From: Clostridiales bacterium
Lineage (GTDB): Bacteria; Bacillota; Clostridia; Christensenellales; Aristaeellaceae
Assembly: GCA_004557125.1 (NCBI GenBank)
Contig: SFET01000017.1
Coordinates: 1 to 49,613, forward strand
Length of the DNA: 49,613 bases
Direction of reading: 5' to 3'
The first letter of the stretch is position 1. Every line of letters starts with the position of its first letter. The notes under the pieces were generated by a model. The model was given only the letters and a program-made list of their open reading frames with translations, did not search any database and was not told where the DNA came from. Shown here piece after piece: positions 1-7,536 of this stretch. Made by a program: the position numbers and the translations under genes.

Positions 1-336
1 GGAGCCGTCGATCATGACGGAGGTGAAGCCGCCGTCGATGCAGCTCTTGCACAGCTCGAAGGTGTCGCCGTGGTCCAGATGCACGCAGATGGGGAGATCA
101 AAGCCGGCGGTCTGCTCAGCATCCTCGATGGCAGCCTCGATCAGCTTCATCAGGTAGGCATGCTTGGCATAGGCGCGGGCGCCCTTGGACACCTGCAGGA
201 TCAGCGGAGCGCGCTGCTCGATGGCGGCCTCGGTGATGCCCTGGATGATCTCCATGTTGTTTACGTTGAAAGCGCCGATGGCGTAGCCGCCGTCGTAGGC
301 CTTCTTGAACATCTCTTTGGAAGTTACGATTGCCAT
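1..336 (-). CDS. fba: Class II fructose-bisphosphate aldolase, N-terminal part (runs off the window)
   Basis: The 112 codons present begin MAIVTSKEMFKKAYDGGYAI and continue with GAFNVNN, then ICVHLDHGDTFE and GFTSVMIDGS. These are the N-terminal strand, the Asp/His (LDHG) zinc-site region and the following barrel strand of zinc-dependent FBP aldolases, which split fructose-1,6-bisphosphate in glycolysis. The start ATG at 336 follows an AAGGGGTG ribosome-binding site. The C-terminal two thirds lie outside the window. A tagatose-bisphosphate aldolase of the same family cannot be fully excluded, but the N-terminus is typical of the glycolytic enzyme. Confidence 0.93.
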   Translation of the reverse strand, partial: MAIVTSKEMFKKAYDGGYAIGAFNVNNMEIIQGITEAAIEQRAPLILQVSKGARAYAKHAYLMKLIEAAIEDAEQTAGFDLPICVHLDHGDTFELCKSCIDGGFTSVMIDGS

Positions 337-474
337 AATTAAACACCCCTTATGTTTGGACTGAAATTATTATACCACATCCCATGCCGAAATCAAGCAA
401 ATGCACGAATGAACCGCGGATTTTAACGAAATATCCACCTTGTTTTTGGTTCGCAAACCATTTTCCCGGAAGGC

Positions 475-503
475 TTGTCTTTGACGCGGCTTTCACGTAT
501 AAT
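475..503 (+). promoter_or_regulatory. Sigma-A-type promoter of the Nudix gene
   Basis: TTGTCT (475-480), a 17-bp spacer and TATAAT (498-503) lie about 36 bp before the start codon at 540. A TTGACG at 481 is only 11 bp from the -10 and is rejected as the -35. Confidence 0.6.
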
Positions 504-539
504 TGGTAGAAGTGAAAATCAGTGCAATGGAGGAAGGAC

Positions 540-1115
540 ATGACGCTCAAGGAAACCATCGAGGGCTTTGCGCCCCAGTGCGAGCAGGAAGCGCAGGACA
601 GGCGCATGATGCTCACCTACCTCTCCCTCTTTCCCGACGACATCCTCACCCGGGCAAACGAGATCGCCCACTTCAGCGCCTCGGCCTGGGTGGTCAATCC
701 CGCGCGCGACCGGGTGCTGATGCTCTATCACAACATCTACAAGTCCTGGTCCTGGCCCGGCGGACACGCCGACGGCGAGGAGAACTTGCTGGGCGTGGCG
801 CTGCGGGAGGTGCAGGAGGAGACGGGCATCAAACGCCTGCGCCCCGTGACGGAGCAGCTCTACTCGCTGGAGATCCTCACCGTATGTGCCCACATCAAGC
901 GCGGAAAATATGTGGTACCCCACCTGCACCTGAACCTGACCTACCTGCTGGAGGCGGATGATGCGCAGGAGGTACACAGTAAGCCCGACGAAAACAGCGC
1001 CGTGCGCTGGTTCGGGCTTGACGAGGCCGTGAAGGCGTCCACGGAGCCGGAGATGCGCGTGGTCTATCAGAAGCTCAACGACCGGCTCGAGTGTCTGAAG
1101 GGAGGGCGCGCATGA
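540..1115 (+). CDS. Nudix hydrolase
   Basis: A 191-aa protein with a perfect Nudix box at residues 75-97: G75, E81, R89-E90, E93-E94 and G96, matching GX5EX7REUXEEXGU. Such enzymes hydrolyse nucleoside diphosphates linked to another moiety; the substrate cannot be read from the sequence. The start at 540 is preferred over an upstream ATG at 522 because GGAGGA sits just before it. The stop overlaps the next gene as ATGA, so the two are probably translationally coupled. The partner is a sugar-isomerase-like protein, which would be consistent with a sugar-nucleotide substrate, but that is only an inference. Confidence 0.9.
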   Translation: MTLKETIEGFAPQCEQEAQDRRMMLTYLSLFPDDILTRANEIAHFSASAWVVNPARDRVLMLYHNIYKSWSWPGGHADGEENLLGVALREVQEETGIKRLRPVTEQLYSLEILTVCAHIKRGKYVVPHLHLNLTYLLEADDAQEVHSKPDENSAVRWFGLDEAVKASTEPEMRVVYQKLNDRLECLKGGRA

Positions 1116-1921
1116 GCGAAAAGTTTCCAAATAATATAGAAGGAATTCGCTTCGGAATCTGCGCGCAGCCGGATCAGATTGCCGCCGCCGCGCAGGCGGG
1201 CTACGACTACGTGGAGCTGGATCTGAACGACGTGCTGCGCCTGGACGAGGTCGCCTACCGGAAGATGGCTGCGGCGATGGCTCGCAGCGGCATCTACGCC
1301 GAGGTGGTATCCGGCCTGCTGCCCGGCGACGTGCCGATCCTGGGCGAAGGCGTGTCCGCACAGCGGATTCACGCCGCGCTGGACCGCTCCTTCGAGACCG
1401 CCCGGGCGCTGGGCGCGGAGCTGGCGGTGTTCGACTGTCCGGCGGAGCGCATGCTGCCCCCGGGCTTCGATCCGGCGATGGCCTGGCGGCAGCTGGGCAA
1501 CTTCATCCGCATGCTCCAGAGCTACGCCGCCGACAACAGCCTTCGGGTGGCGCTGCTGCCCCTGCGACGGAGCGTGGCCGACCTGATGAACTACGTCACC
1601 GAGGCGACGCTCATCTCCGCCATGCTGCGGCTGGATCGGGTGGGCGTGGCGGCCTCCGGCTTCAACATGGCCATGGAGGCGGAATCCCTGCCCCAGCTGA
1701 AGCGCACCGGCAGCCTGCTGTGGCACATGCGCGTCAGCAACGTGCTGGGCAACCGTCCACCGAAGGTGGCCGACGGCGAGGACTACGCCGCCACCTTTGC
1801 CGCACTGCGGGAGATGGGCTATGCCGGCCGCGTCACCATGGAGGGCGAATGCCGGGACTTTGCAAGGGACGCCGCCGACGCCCTCGCATGCCTGAAGGCG
1901 GCTTCAGGAGCTTGCAAATAA
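1112..1921 (+). CDS. Sugar phosphate isomerase/epimerase-like TIM-barrel protein
   Basis: A 269-aa protein with the pattern of the xylose isomerase-like (AP endonuclease 2) superfamily: an early strand IRFGICAQPDQIAAAAQAGY followed by DYVELDLNDVL, and a C-terminal GYAGRVTMEGE with the conserved metal-ligand Glu. Several central metal ligands of the family are not obvious, so the activity is uncertain. The ATG at 1112 overlaps the Nudix stop, with GGAGGG upstream. It forms a two-gene operon that ends at the hairpin starting at 1940. Confidence 0.75.
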   Translation: MSEKFPNNIEGIRFGICAQPDQIAAAAQAGYDYVELDLNDVLRLDEVAYRKMAAAMARSGIYAEVVSGLLPGDVPILGEGVSAQRIHAALDRSFETARALGAELAVFDCPAERMLPPGFDPAMAWRQLGNFIRMLQSYAADNSLRVALLPLRRSVADLMNYVTEATLISAMLRLDRVGVAASGFNMAMEAESLPQLKRTGSLLWHMRVSNVLGNRPPKVADGEDYAATFAALREMGYAGRVTMEGECRDFARDAADALACLKAASGACK

Positions 1922-1939
1922 ATTCTTACATATATAGTT

Positions 1940-1999
1940 GTAGGACTGTTTCAAAACCACATTGTCGTTTTGAGACAGTCCTACAATTGTTTTGCGGCA
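1940..1999 (+). terminator. Long hairpin terminator after the isomerase-like gene
   Basis: GTAGGACTGTTTCAAAAC (1940-1957) pairs with GTTTTGAGACAGTCCTAC (1967-1984), giving an 18-bp stem with one G.U pair and a 9-nt loop. It is followed by AATTGTTTTG. Its sequence resembles a segment next to the second repeat copy (around 21291-21308), so it may belong to the same repeat neighbourhood. Confidence 0.65.
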
Positions 2000-2008
2000 A
2001 CCCGCCGT

Positions 2009-2230
2009 CGGCGGGGTGAGGGCACCCCGCCCTACGGTGCGGAACAGATCCTAGCAGCAATTCTCCAAAACCAGACGCAAGAAATCCGGTCCATTTTTGC
2101 CGGACTGGATTTCGAGCTTACAGCAATCCTGCCTATAAAAAGAAACACAGAATCCCTGCCCCATTCTTGCCGGGGCAGGGATTCGTTCGCTCAAACGCCA
2201 ACAGGCAACCGGCTGCAGGCCCTGCCTGCG
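2009..2230 (+). repeat. Structured intergenic repeat, copy A
   Basis: This 222-bp element is colinear with the reverse complement of 21420-21640. It has four hairpins in order: GGCGGGGTG/CACCCCGCC (2010-2032), a 12-bp stem at 2081-2113, a 13-bp stem at 2150-2184, and GCAGGC/GCCTGC near 2214-2229. Stem sequences differ between the copies while pairing is kept. No reading frame is conserved between the copies. It fills the gap between the isomerase-like gene and the convergent rubredoxin gene, and its last hairpin could also act in termination there. Confidence 0.8.
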
Positions 2231-2231
2231 G

Positions 2232-2846
2232 TCAGCCCGTGACCTTCTCGAAGTCCGACGCGGGATGCTTGCACAGCGGGCAGGTGAAGTCCGCGGGCAG
2301 CTCCTCGCCCTCGTAGACGTAGCCGCAGACCGTGCATCTCCACACCGTCTTGCTCGTCGCCGGCTTTTGCGGCTTCGGCTTGATGTCAGACTGGTAGTAG
2401 GCGTAGGTCGCCGACGGCACGTCGGAGAGCACATCCATGTCGTCCACCGCCGCGATGAACAGCGTGTGGCTGCCCAGGTCGATGGTCTGCTCCACCGTGG
2501 CGCTGATGTAGGCATTGGTGCCCTCAGTCACGTAGAGAATGCCGTTTGCGCTGCGGGCACAGCCGTCGTAATCCGCGAACTTGTCCACCGTGCGGCCCGA
2601 CTGGAAGCCGAAGCGCTGGAAGGTGGCGAAGGACGCATTCTCACTGAGGATGGAGACGTTAAATTTGCCGCTCCTGAGGAGCATGTCGTGGGTGTAGTTT
2701 GCCTTGTTCACCGCGATGCTGATGCGGTTGGGCTCGGAGGTCACCTGGCCCGCCGTGTTGATGATGCAGCCGTAGTCCTTGTCATCCTGGCGGGTACTGA
2801 GCACGAACAGGCCGTAGCTCAGCTTGTACATTGCCTTCTTATTCAT
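2232..2846 (-). CDS. hrb: Flavin reductase-rubredoxin fusion (high-molecular-weight rubredoxin)
   Basis: A 204-aa protein. Residues 1-150 form a flavin-reductase-like FMN-binding domain; residues 168-200 are a rubredoxin domain with CTVC (Cys171, Cys174) and CPLC (Cys189, Cys192) holding one Fe(Cys)4 site. This is the architecture of Moorella Hrb, which passes NAD(P)H electrons to flavodiiron proteins that reduce NO or O2. No flavodiiron gene is visible nearby, so its partner must be elsewhere. It is the last gene of a three-gene operon, 10 bp after the SDR, with GAGGAGGCAC as its ribosome-binding site. Membership with a Fur/PerR-type regulator supports a stress role. Confidence 0.9.
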   Translation of the reverse strand: MNKKAMYKLSYGLFVLSTRQDDKDYGCIINTAGQVTSEPNRISIAVNKANYTHDMLLRSGKFNVSILSENASFATFQRFGFQSGRTVDKFADYDGCARSANGILYVTEGTNAYISATVEQTIDLGSHTLFIAAVDDMDVLSDVPSATYAYYQSDIKPKPQKPATSKTVWRCTVCGYVYEGEELPADFTCPLCKHPASDFEKVTG

Positions 2847-2856
2847 ATGTGCCTCC

Positions 2857-3594
2857 TCAGGTCATCGCAGCGCCGTCCACGCGAAGCGTCACGCCGGTCA
2901 CATAGCTCGCCAGATCGCTGGCCAGATACAGGTAGGCGTTGGCGATGTCCTCGGCCTCGCCCACGCGGCCCAGCGGGATGCCGGCGGAGATGCGGTCCAC
3001 CATCTCCTTGGGAAGGGCCGAGAGCATGTCGGTGCGGGTGACGCCCGGCGCGACCGCATTGACGCGAATCTGATCCTTCGCAAGCTCGCGGGCCAGGGAG
3101 CGGGTCAGTCCGTTGACGGCGAACTTGCTGGCCGGATAGCCGCAGCCGGAGGGCTGGCCATACTCGCCGACCATGGAGCTGGTGCTGATGATTGCGCCGC
3201 CGCCCTGCTCCTTCATGATGCGCGCAGCCGCCTGGGAGCAGACGAACACGGCCTTGACGTTGATGTCCATGATCCTGGAGAACTCCTCCACGGTGTACTC
3301 GTACAAGCTGGTGCGCGAGGAGATGCCCGCGTTGTTCGCCAGGATGTCCAGGCTGCCGAAGCGCTCCTTCACGGACGCGAAGGCCGCCGCCACATCCTCC
3401 GGGTTGCACAGGTCCGGCCAGATGCCCATGACGCGTCCCTCATACTCCGTCAGCTTCGCCAGCGCCTTGTCCACGGAATCCTGGCGGGAGCCGCAGATGG
3501 CCACGTTGGCGCCGTTGTCCAGATACTTCTTCGCGATTGCAAAACCGATTCCACGGGTGCCGCCGGTGACGACGGCCGTCTTTCCCTTCAACAT
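2857..3594 (-). CDS. SDR-family oxidoreductase (FabG-like)
   Basis: A 245-aa classical short-chain dehydrogenase with cofactor loop TGGTRGIG (10-17), NNAG (87-90), catalytic Ser139/140, Tyr153 and Lys157 (YPASK), and the C-terminal GVTLRVDGA seen in 3-oxoacyl-ACP reductases. It lies between a Fur-type regulator and the flavin reductase-rubredoxin gene, not in a fatty-acid cluster, so a role as a fatty-acid elongation enzyme is not assured. The substrate is unknown. The upstream gap to the regulator is 21 bp and carries GAGGAAGAG. Confidence 0.88.
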   Translation of the reverse strand: MLKGKTAVVTGGTRGIGFAIAKKYLDNGANVAICGSRQDSVDKALAKLTEYEGRVMGIWPDLCNPEDVAAAFASVKERFGSLDILANNAGISSRTSLYEYTVEEFSRIMDINVKAVFVCSQAAARIMKEQGGGAIISTSSMVGEYGQPSGCGYPASKFAVNGLTRSLARELAKDQIRVNAVAPGVTRTDMLSALPKEMVDRISAGIPLGRVGEAEDIANAYLYLASDLASYVTGVTLRVDGAAMT

Positions 3595-3615
3595 ATCTCT
3601 CTTCCTCCTCGATTC

Positions 3616-4038
3616 TCATTTATCATCACTCCGACGCTGCGCGCCGTCCCGCTTTTTCCGGCAGTCCGGGCACAGGCCCACGAACAACAGGCTGCAGCCT
3701 TGAATCTCGAATCCGGCGTCCACCGCGCGCTCCAGCTCCAGCAGCTCCGGCATCCAGGGCAACGCCGCATCAAACAGCCTCCCGCAGCCGCTGCAGCGAA
3801 TGTGATAGTGCTCCCGCGCCGCCGCCTCGTAGTAATCGGCACCGTCGGGAACCTCAATTCGCATGATCCTGCCTTCGCCCTCGAGTATCCGCAGGTTCCG
3901 GTAGACCGTCGCCCGGGAGATGCTCGGGTGCGCCGCATGAATGCGCTCGTAAATCATGTCCGCCGTGACATGTCCCTGCATCGCGCGAACCGTCTGAAGC
4001 ACGATCTCCCGCTGCAGGGTGTGTCGGGATTTCCGCAT
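3616..4038 (-). CDS. Fur/PerR-family metalloregulator
   Basis: A 140-aa protein. The N-terminal winged helix ends in the recognition segment ISRATVYRNL; then comes the metal-sensing region EHYHIRCSGCG. Two CxxC pairs (CSGC and CPDC) form the structural zinc site. The residue matching the PerR Asp85 position reads as Glu, so it may sense iron rather than peroxide; this is only suggestive. Start 4038 is chosen because AGGTG lies 6 nt upstream; an in-frame ATG at 4044 abuts that site. It heads an operon with the SDR and Hrb-type genes and probably regulates itself through the palindrome at 4068-4084. Confidence 0.88.
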   Translation of the reverse strand: MRKSRHTLQREIVLQTVRAMQGHVTADMIYERIHAAHPSISRATVYRNLRILEGEGRIMRIEVPDGADYYEAAAREHYHIRCSGCGRLFDAALPWMPELLELERAVDAGFEIQGCSLLFVGLCPDCRKKRDGAQRRSDDK

Positions 4039-4055
4039 TTGCATCACCTGTAAAT

Positions 4056-4084
4056 ATTGTATCCTTATTGACATCATATATCAA
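4056..4084 (-). promoter_or_regulatory. Promoter of the fur-SDR-hrb operon with overlapping candidate operator
   Basis: On the minus strand TTGATA (4079-4084) and TACAAT (4056-4061) are 17 bp apart. An imperfect 17-bp palindrome at 4068-4084, TTGACATCATATATCAA, has 12 of 17 positions symmetric and covers the -35. It is an AT-rich dyad of the general kind bound by Fur/PerR proteins. Confidence 0.6.
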
Positions 4085-4121
4085 TATTATGGAAAAATTT
4101 AACATTTCTTCCGAGGGGCGC

Positions 4122-4151
4122 AAAAAACCGGCGGCCGCCGACAAATGCCGG
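4122..4151 (-). terminator. Intrinsic terminator of the 4328-4561 gene
   Basis: Read on the minus strand, CCGGC pairs with GCCGG and is followed by TTTTTT. It lies between the small orphan gene and the fur operon promoter, insulating the two. The rest of the roughly 290-bp gap (4039-4327) shows only a GC-rich hairpin near 4289-4309 and no gene. Confidence 0.6.
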
Positions 4152-4327
4152 CGACCGCCTTATCTTCTCGAAAGCGAAGCATTTTCTGAACGGGCGATGC
4201 TGTTGCGTCCGGACAGCCGCTTTCGCGCTTTTGATAGAATTCAATTGCCTTGGATCGTTGAAATCCACTCGGTCACAATAATTGGTTCCGGGGCGGGCAC
4301 GCGCCCGTCCGATCTATATCAAGCGGC

Positions 4328-4561
4328 TCAGGCCGCGTTCATCATGTAGTTGACCATGATGGGGTAGTCGCGAACATCCGTGAGGGACAGGTTCAGGCCC
4401 TTGCCGTCCAGCTGCATCATCTTCAGCATCTGGATTGCGGTGTGGTCCTCCTTCAGGTTGCAGACGGTGCCGTCCGGCAGGTGCAGCAGCACGTCGCCCT
4501 GGCAGCTCTGTACTTTCTCGAGAAACTTCTCCATATCGGAAATCAGCATGATTCTAAGCAT
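4328..4561 (-). CDS. Small protein of unknown function, possibly HPr-fold-like
   Basis: A 77-aa protein starting at 4561 after GAAAGGAAGG. The pattern of hydrophobic strands, a central DGTVCNLKE segment and a later GKGLNLSLTDVRDYP loosely resembles the HPr fold, but there is no phosphorylatable His in the expected place. This resemblance is weak and is my inference only. It is a monocistronic unit with its own strong promoter and a leader of about 130 nt. Confidence 0.55.
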   Translation of the reverse strand: MLRIMLISDMEKFLEKVQSCQGDVLLHLPDGTVCNLKEDHTAIQMLKMMQLDGKGLNLSLTDVRDYPIMVNYMMNAA

Positions 4562-4699
4562 GTTAACCTTCCTTTCTGAGTGTCTTCTCATTCAACGATT
4601 CGGCATGGCCGCCGGTTTCCCATCCGGTTACCGGCCGCCGTCATCGGCGCGCGCCGCCGCAGCATCCGCTGCAATTGCGCTCTCGCTTTTGACGCGGTC

Positions 4700-4728
4700 A
4701 TTATATCCCGCTGCCCCGCATCCGTCAA
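4700..4728 (-). promoter_or_regulatory. Promoter of the 4328-4561 gene
   Basis: Minus strand: TTGACG (4723-4728), a 17-bp spacer and TATAAT (4700-4705). The implied transcript start near 4693 leaves a GC-rich leader of about 130 nt that can fold (complementary CCGG blocks at 4610-4645). The remaining sequence 4729-4950 shows nothing I can name. Confidence 0.65.
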
Positions 4729-4953
4729 GCAATTTGCGCGTCAATTTACATTTTTTACCGCCATTTTGCAAGCCGGGCGCTTGCGTTTCTCAAATTTTGA
4801 ACTCCATGTGACAGGGCCGTAAACCAAGGCAATCGATCTTAACATTTGCGAACCTGCGCTTCATTTTTCCGCACCGAAGCCCTCCTGCAGCGACAGAATC
4901 CGCACCGTGCGGACACAGCAGCCGTGATTAAAGGATTTTTTACGCAAAAGGCG

Positions 4954-4982
4954 TTGCCAAACGCCGCCTTTTATGGTATAGT
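4954..4982 (+). promoter_or_regulatory. Promoter of the SRP RNA gene
   Basis: TTGCCA (4954-4959), a 17-bp spacer and TATAGT (4977-4982), placing the start of transcription at about 4989-4990, exactly where the closing stem of the RNA begins. Confidence 0.65.
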
Positions 4983-4989
4983 AACCGAG

Positions 4990-5095
4990 TCTGCGGGTGA
5001 TGATGATTGGGTCCCGTGCGGCGTCATGCTGTGAATCTTGTCAGGGCCGGAAGGCAGCAGCAATAAGCAGAGTGTTGACGCGCGCCGCCCGCAGA
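4990..5095 (+). ncRNA. ffs: Signal recognition particle RNA, small bacterial (4.5S-like) type
   Basis: The Ffh-binding domain IV signature is present (GTCAGGGCCGGAAGGCAGCA at 5040-5059, followed by a GCAATAAGCAG segment). The ends TCTGCGGG (4990-4997) and CCCGCAGA (5088-5095) pair to close a rod of about 106 nt, and a run of six T follows as terminator. With Ffh it directs ribosomes to the membrane. There is no Alu domain, unlike the longer Bacillus form. Confidence 0.92.
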
Positions 5096-5101
5096 TTTTT
5101 T
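5088..5101 (+). terminator. SRP RNA terminator
   Basis: The 3' arm of the closing stem is followed directly by TTTTTT (5096-5101). Confidence 0.6.
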
Positions 5102-5192
5102 GCGTCTCCGCGCCGCGGGTTTGAATTTGTGCAAAAAATTCCCGTGTGCGGCCAAAAAAGAGCGCATAATACTGGTATTTTTCCAAAACCTA

Positions 5193-5201
5193 TGCTATAA
5201 T
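5193..5201 (+). promoter_or_regulatory. Extended -10 promoter of the peptidase-efp operon
   Basis: TGCTATAAT (5193-5201) is a consensus extended -10 element; the -35 region 17 bp upstream (TGGTAT) is weak. It lies 35 bp before the peptidase start. Confidence 0.6.
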
Positions 5202-5235
5202 AAAGTGTCTTATCAGAGACTGACGGAGGAGAACT

Positions 5236-6303
5236 ATGGATCGCTTAGGCAGGCTGATGGCGGAGCTGGAAAAGCGGGGACTGGACGCCGCGCTGCTCCA
5301 TCGCAGTGAAAACATGCGCTACCTCACCGGCGGCTACACCGGCGAGGGCTGCGTGTTCGTGTGCAGGGACGAGACCGTGATCGTCACCGACTTCCGCTAT
5401 GTGGAGCAGGCCGGTCGTCAGGCGGGATCCTGCCGCGTGTTGTCCACCGACTCCGGACACCGCGAGCTCAAGCGGATTCAGGAGCTGACCGACGCCCACG
5501 GCATTAAGACGATGGGCGTGGAGACGGACTTCCTCAGCCACGACAGCTTCGAGGAGCTGCGCAAGGGCCTGCCCTTCGTGCAGCTGGAGAGCCTCTCCGG
5601 CACCCCCGAGGAGCTGCGGCTGATCAAGGATGCGGGCGAGATCGAGAGCATCCGCGCCTCGGCGGCCATCGCGTGCCGCGCCTTTGAAAACATCCTGGAG
5701 AAGATTCATCCGGGCATGACGGAGAAGCAGGTTCAGATCCTGCTGGACTTCGAAATGCTCTCCCTGGGCAGCGAGGGCAACGCCTTCGACACCATCGCCG
5801 CCACCGGCATCAACGGCTCCCTCTGCCACGCCATCCCCTCGGACACCGCGATTCAGTCGGGCGACCTGCTGACGCTGGACTTCGGCGCGAAGGTCAACGG
5901 CTACTGCTCCGACATGACCCGCACCGTCGGCTTCGGCAAGGTGCGGCCGGAGCTGAGGGAGATGTACAATCTGGTCTACGACGCGCAGATGGCGGCGCTC
6001 GCGGCGGTGAAGCCCGGCGCAGTCTGCGGCGATCTGGACAAAATCGCGCGGGACATCCTGGAGCCGCGCTATCCCGGCGCGTTCGGGCACAGCCTCGGAC
6101 ACGGCGTGGGACTCTTTATTCACGAACAGCCCCGGGTGGCGACCGGATCGACGACCGTGCTTCAGCCCGGTCATGTGATCACGATTGAGCCCGGCGTATA
6201 TATCCCCGGTCTCGGCGGGTGCCGAATTGAGGACATGGCGATACTGACTTCGGATGGTTGCATCGACCCGATCACTTCCCCGAAGCAGTTGATCGAGCTG
6301 TAA
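5236..6303 (+). CDS. M24-family Xaa-Pro peptidase
   Basis: A 355-aa cytoplasmic metallopeptidase that removes N-terminal residues preceding proline. The N-terminal creatinase-like domain (about 1-130) precedes a pita-bread domain with the metal ligands in TLDFGAKVNGYCSDMT (two Asp), GHSLGHGVGLFIHE (His), ITIEPGVYIPG (Glu) and GCRIEDM (Glu). Length is normal. ACGGAGGAG provides the ribosome-binding site. It sits 32 bp upstream of efp, a pairing common in Firmicutes. Confidence 0.93.
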   Translation: MDRLGRLMAELEKRGLDAALLHRSENMRYLTGGYTGEGCVFVCRDETVIVTDFRYVEQAGRQAGSCRVLSTDSGHRELKRIQELTDAHGIKTMGVETDFLSHDSFEELRKGLPFVQLESLSGTPEELRLIKDAGEIESIRASAAIACRAFENILEKIHPGMTEKQVQILLDFEMLSLGSEGNAFDTIAATGINGSLCHAIPSDTAIQSGDLLTLDFGAKVNGYCSDMTRTVGFGKVRPELREMYNLVYDAQMAALAAVKPGAVCGDLDKIARDILEPRYPGAFGHSLGHGVGLFIHEQPRVATGSTTVLQPGHVITIEPGVYIPGLGGCRIEDMAILTSDGCIDPITSPKQLIEL

Positions 6304-6335
6304 CCATCTACACTATTTGAGGAGGCACATTCCCC

Positions 6336-6896
6336 ATGATTAACGCAAGTGATTTCAGAAACGGCGTGACCTTTGAGATGGACGGCGGTGTTTGGACCAT
6401 CGTAGAGTTTCTGCATGTGAAGCCCGGCAAGGGCGCCGCATTCGTCCGCACCAAGATCAAGAACGTCGTCACCGGCGCCGTGCTGGAGCGCACCTTCAAC
6501 CCCACCGAGAAGTTCCCCCGCGCGTACATCGAGACCAAGGAAATGGAATATCTCTACAACGACGGCGACTTCTACTACTTCATGGATCAGGAGACCTTTG
6601 AGCAGCTGCCGCTGACCCACGACCAGGTGGCCGACGCCATCCCCTTCGTGAAGGAGAACACCACCGTCACCGTGCGCTTCTTCAAGGGCAGCGCCTTCTC
6701 CGTGCAGGCGCCCAACTTCGTGGAGCTGGAGGTTGTGGACACCGAGCCCGGCTTCAAGGGCGACACCGCCACCAACACCTACAAGCCCGCAACGCTGGAG
6801 ACCGGCTTCGTGCTGCAGGTGCCGCTGTTCATCAACGTCGGCGACAAGCTGAAGATCGACACCCGCGAGGGCGGCGAGTATCTCGGCCGCGCATAA
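6336..6896 (+). CDS. efp: Elongation factor P
   Basis: A 186-aa protein of normal length with all three beta-barrel domains. The tip loop KPGKGAAFVR carries Lys32, the position that is modified or left bare in different bacteria. EF-P rescues ribosomes stalled on polyproline, which is relevant here because the local proteome includes Pro-rich proteins such as IF-2. GAGGAGGC precedes the start. No EpmA/YmfI-type modification gene is present in the window. Confidence 0.97.
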   Translation: MINASDFRNGVTFEMDGGVWTIVEFLHVKPGKGAAFVRTKIKNVVTGAVLERTFNPTEKFPRAYIETKEMEYLYNDGDFYYFMDQETFEQLPLTHDQVADAIPFVKENTTVTVRFFKGSAFSVQAPNFVELEVVDTEPGFKGDTATNTYKPATLETGFVLQVPLFINVGDKLKIDTREGGEYLGRA

Positions 6897-6918
6897 GCTG
6901 AAAGAAGAATCCCGTTTT

Positions 6919-6952
6919 CCAAAGCAGAATGAGTTCCCTCGTTCTGCTTTGG
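6919..6952 (+). terminator. Hairpin after efp
   Basis: A 15-bp stem (6919-6933 with 6938-6952; CCAAAGCAGAA/TTCTGCTTTGG, one T.G pair, TTCC loop), followed only by TTCTATCT. It may be a weak terminator or a 3'-end stabiliser rather than a full stop. Confidence 0.5.
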
Positions 6953-6989
6953 TTCTATCTGCAGATCGCACGTGAGGAGGGAATTGCAT

Positions 6990-7487
6990 ATGGAGAATCT
7001 CGGAAAGAAGGTCGGTTACCTGAAAGGACTGATGGAGGGCATGGATTTTTCAGATGATCCCTCCAAGGGCAAGCTGCTCACCGCCATGGTGGAGCTGCTG
7101 GGCGACCTCAGCGACCGTGTGGAGAGCATCGACGAACTGATCGATGATCTGAACGACTATGTGGAGAGCATCGACGATGACCTGGCCGAGCTCGAGGGCA
7201 GCGCCGGCGACGACTTCCACATGATCAACGATGACGAATTCGAGGACGAATACTACGACGACATGGAGGGCGGCGAGGATCAGCTGCACCTGCTGGGCGG
7301 CAAGGCTGCCGACGAGCAGGACGATCCCGAAACCCTGGCCGGCAGCATCTGCCCGGAGTGCGGCCGAATGTTCTTCGTCGCGCTGGATGACCCCGAGGAT
7401 GCAGTCTACACCTGCCCCCACTGCGGCAAGCGCGTCTCCCCCATGCCCCTCACCCCCGAAAACGCGCCCATCGCAAAACCGGAATAA
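6990..7487 (+). CDS. CD1247-type protein with C-terminal zinc ribbon
   Basis: A 165-aa protein. Residues 1-70 form the conserved helical N-terminus (MENLGKKVGYLKGLMEG, then LDDLNDYVESIDDDLAELE) of the Clostridia family named after C. difficile CD1247. A strongly acidic linker (about 80-105) follows, then a zinc-ribbon-like domain with CPEC and CPHC. The function is unknown. Start 6990 has GTGAGGAGGG upstream. It follows efp and may be co-transcribed through the weak hairpin. Confidence 0.8.
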   Translation: MENLGKKVGYLKGLMEGMDFSDDPSKGKLLTAMVELLGDLSDRVESIDELIDDLNDYVESIDDDLAELEGSAGDDFHMINDDEFEDEYYDDMEGGEDQLHLLGGKAADEQDDPETLAGSICPECGRMFFVALDDPEDAVYTCPHCGKRVSPMPLTPENAPIAKPE

Positions 7488-7502
7488 ATGCCCCCTGTAA
7501 GG

Positions 7503-7536
7503 CCGGCGTACAGCTCTGTGCGCCGGTTTTATTTTT
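7503..7536 (+). terminator. Intrinsic terminator
   Basis: CCGGCGTACAG pairs with CTGTGCGCCGG, followed by TTTTATTTTT. It ends the peptidase-efp-CD1247 unit. Confidence 0.85.

Noticed and set aside
481..503. TTGACG paired with TATAAT before the Nudix gene
   Set aside because: The 11-bp spacer is too short for sigma-A; TTGTCT at 475 with a 17-bp spacer is used instead.
2009..2230. Insertion sequence or transposase remnant
   Set aside because: No terminal inverted repeats of IS type, no target duplication that I can see and no transposase frame in either copy; only a structured repeat is supported.
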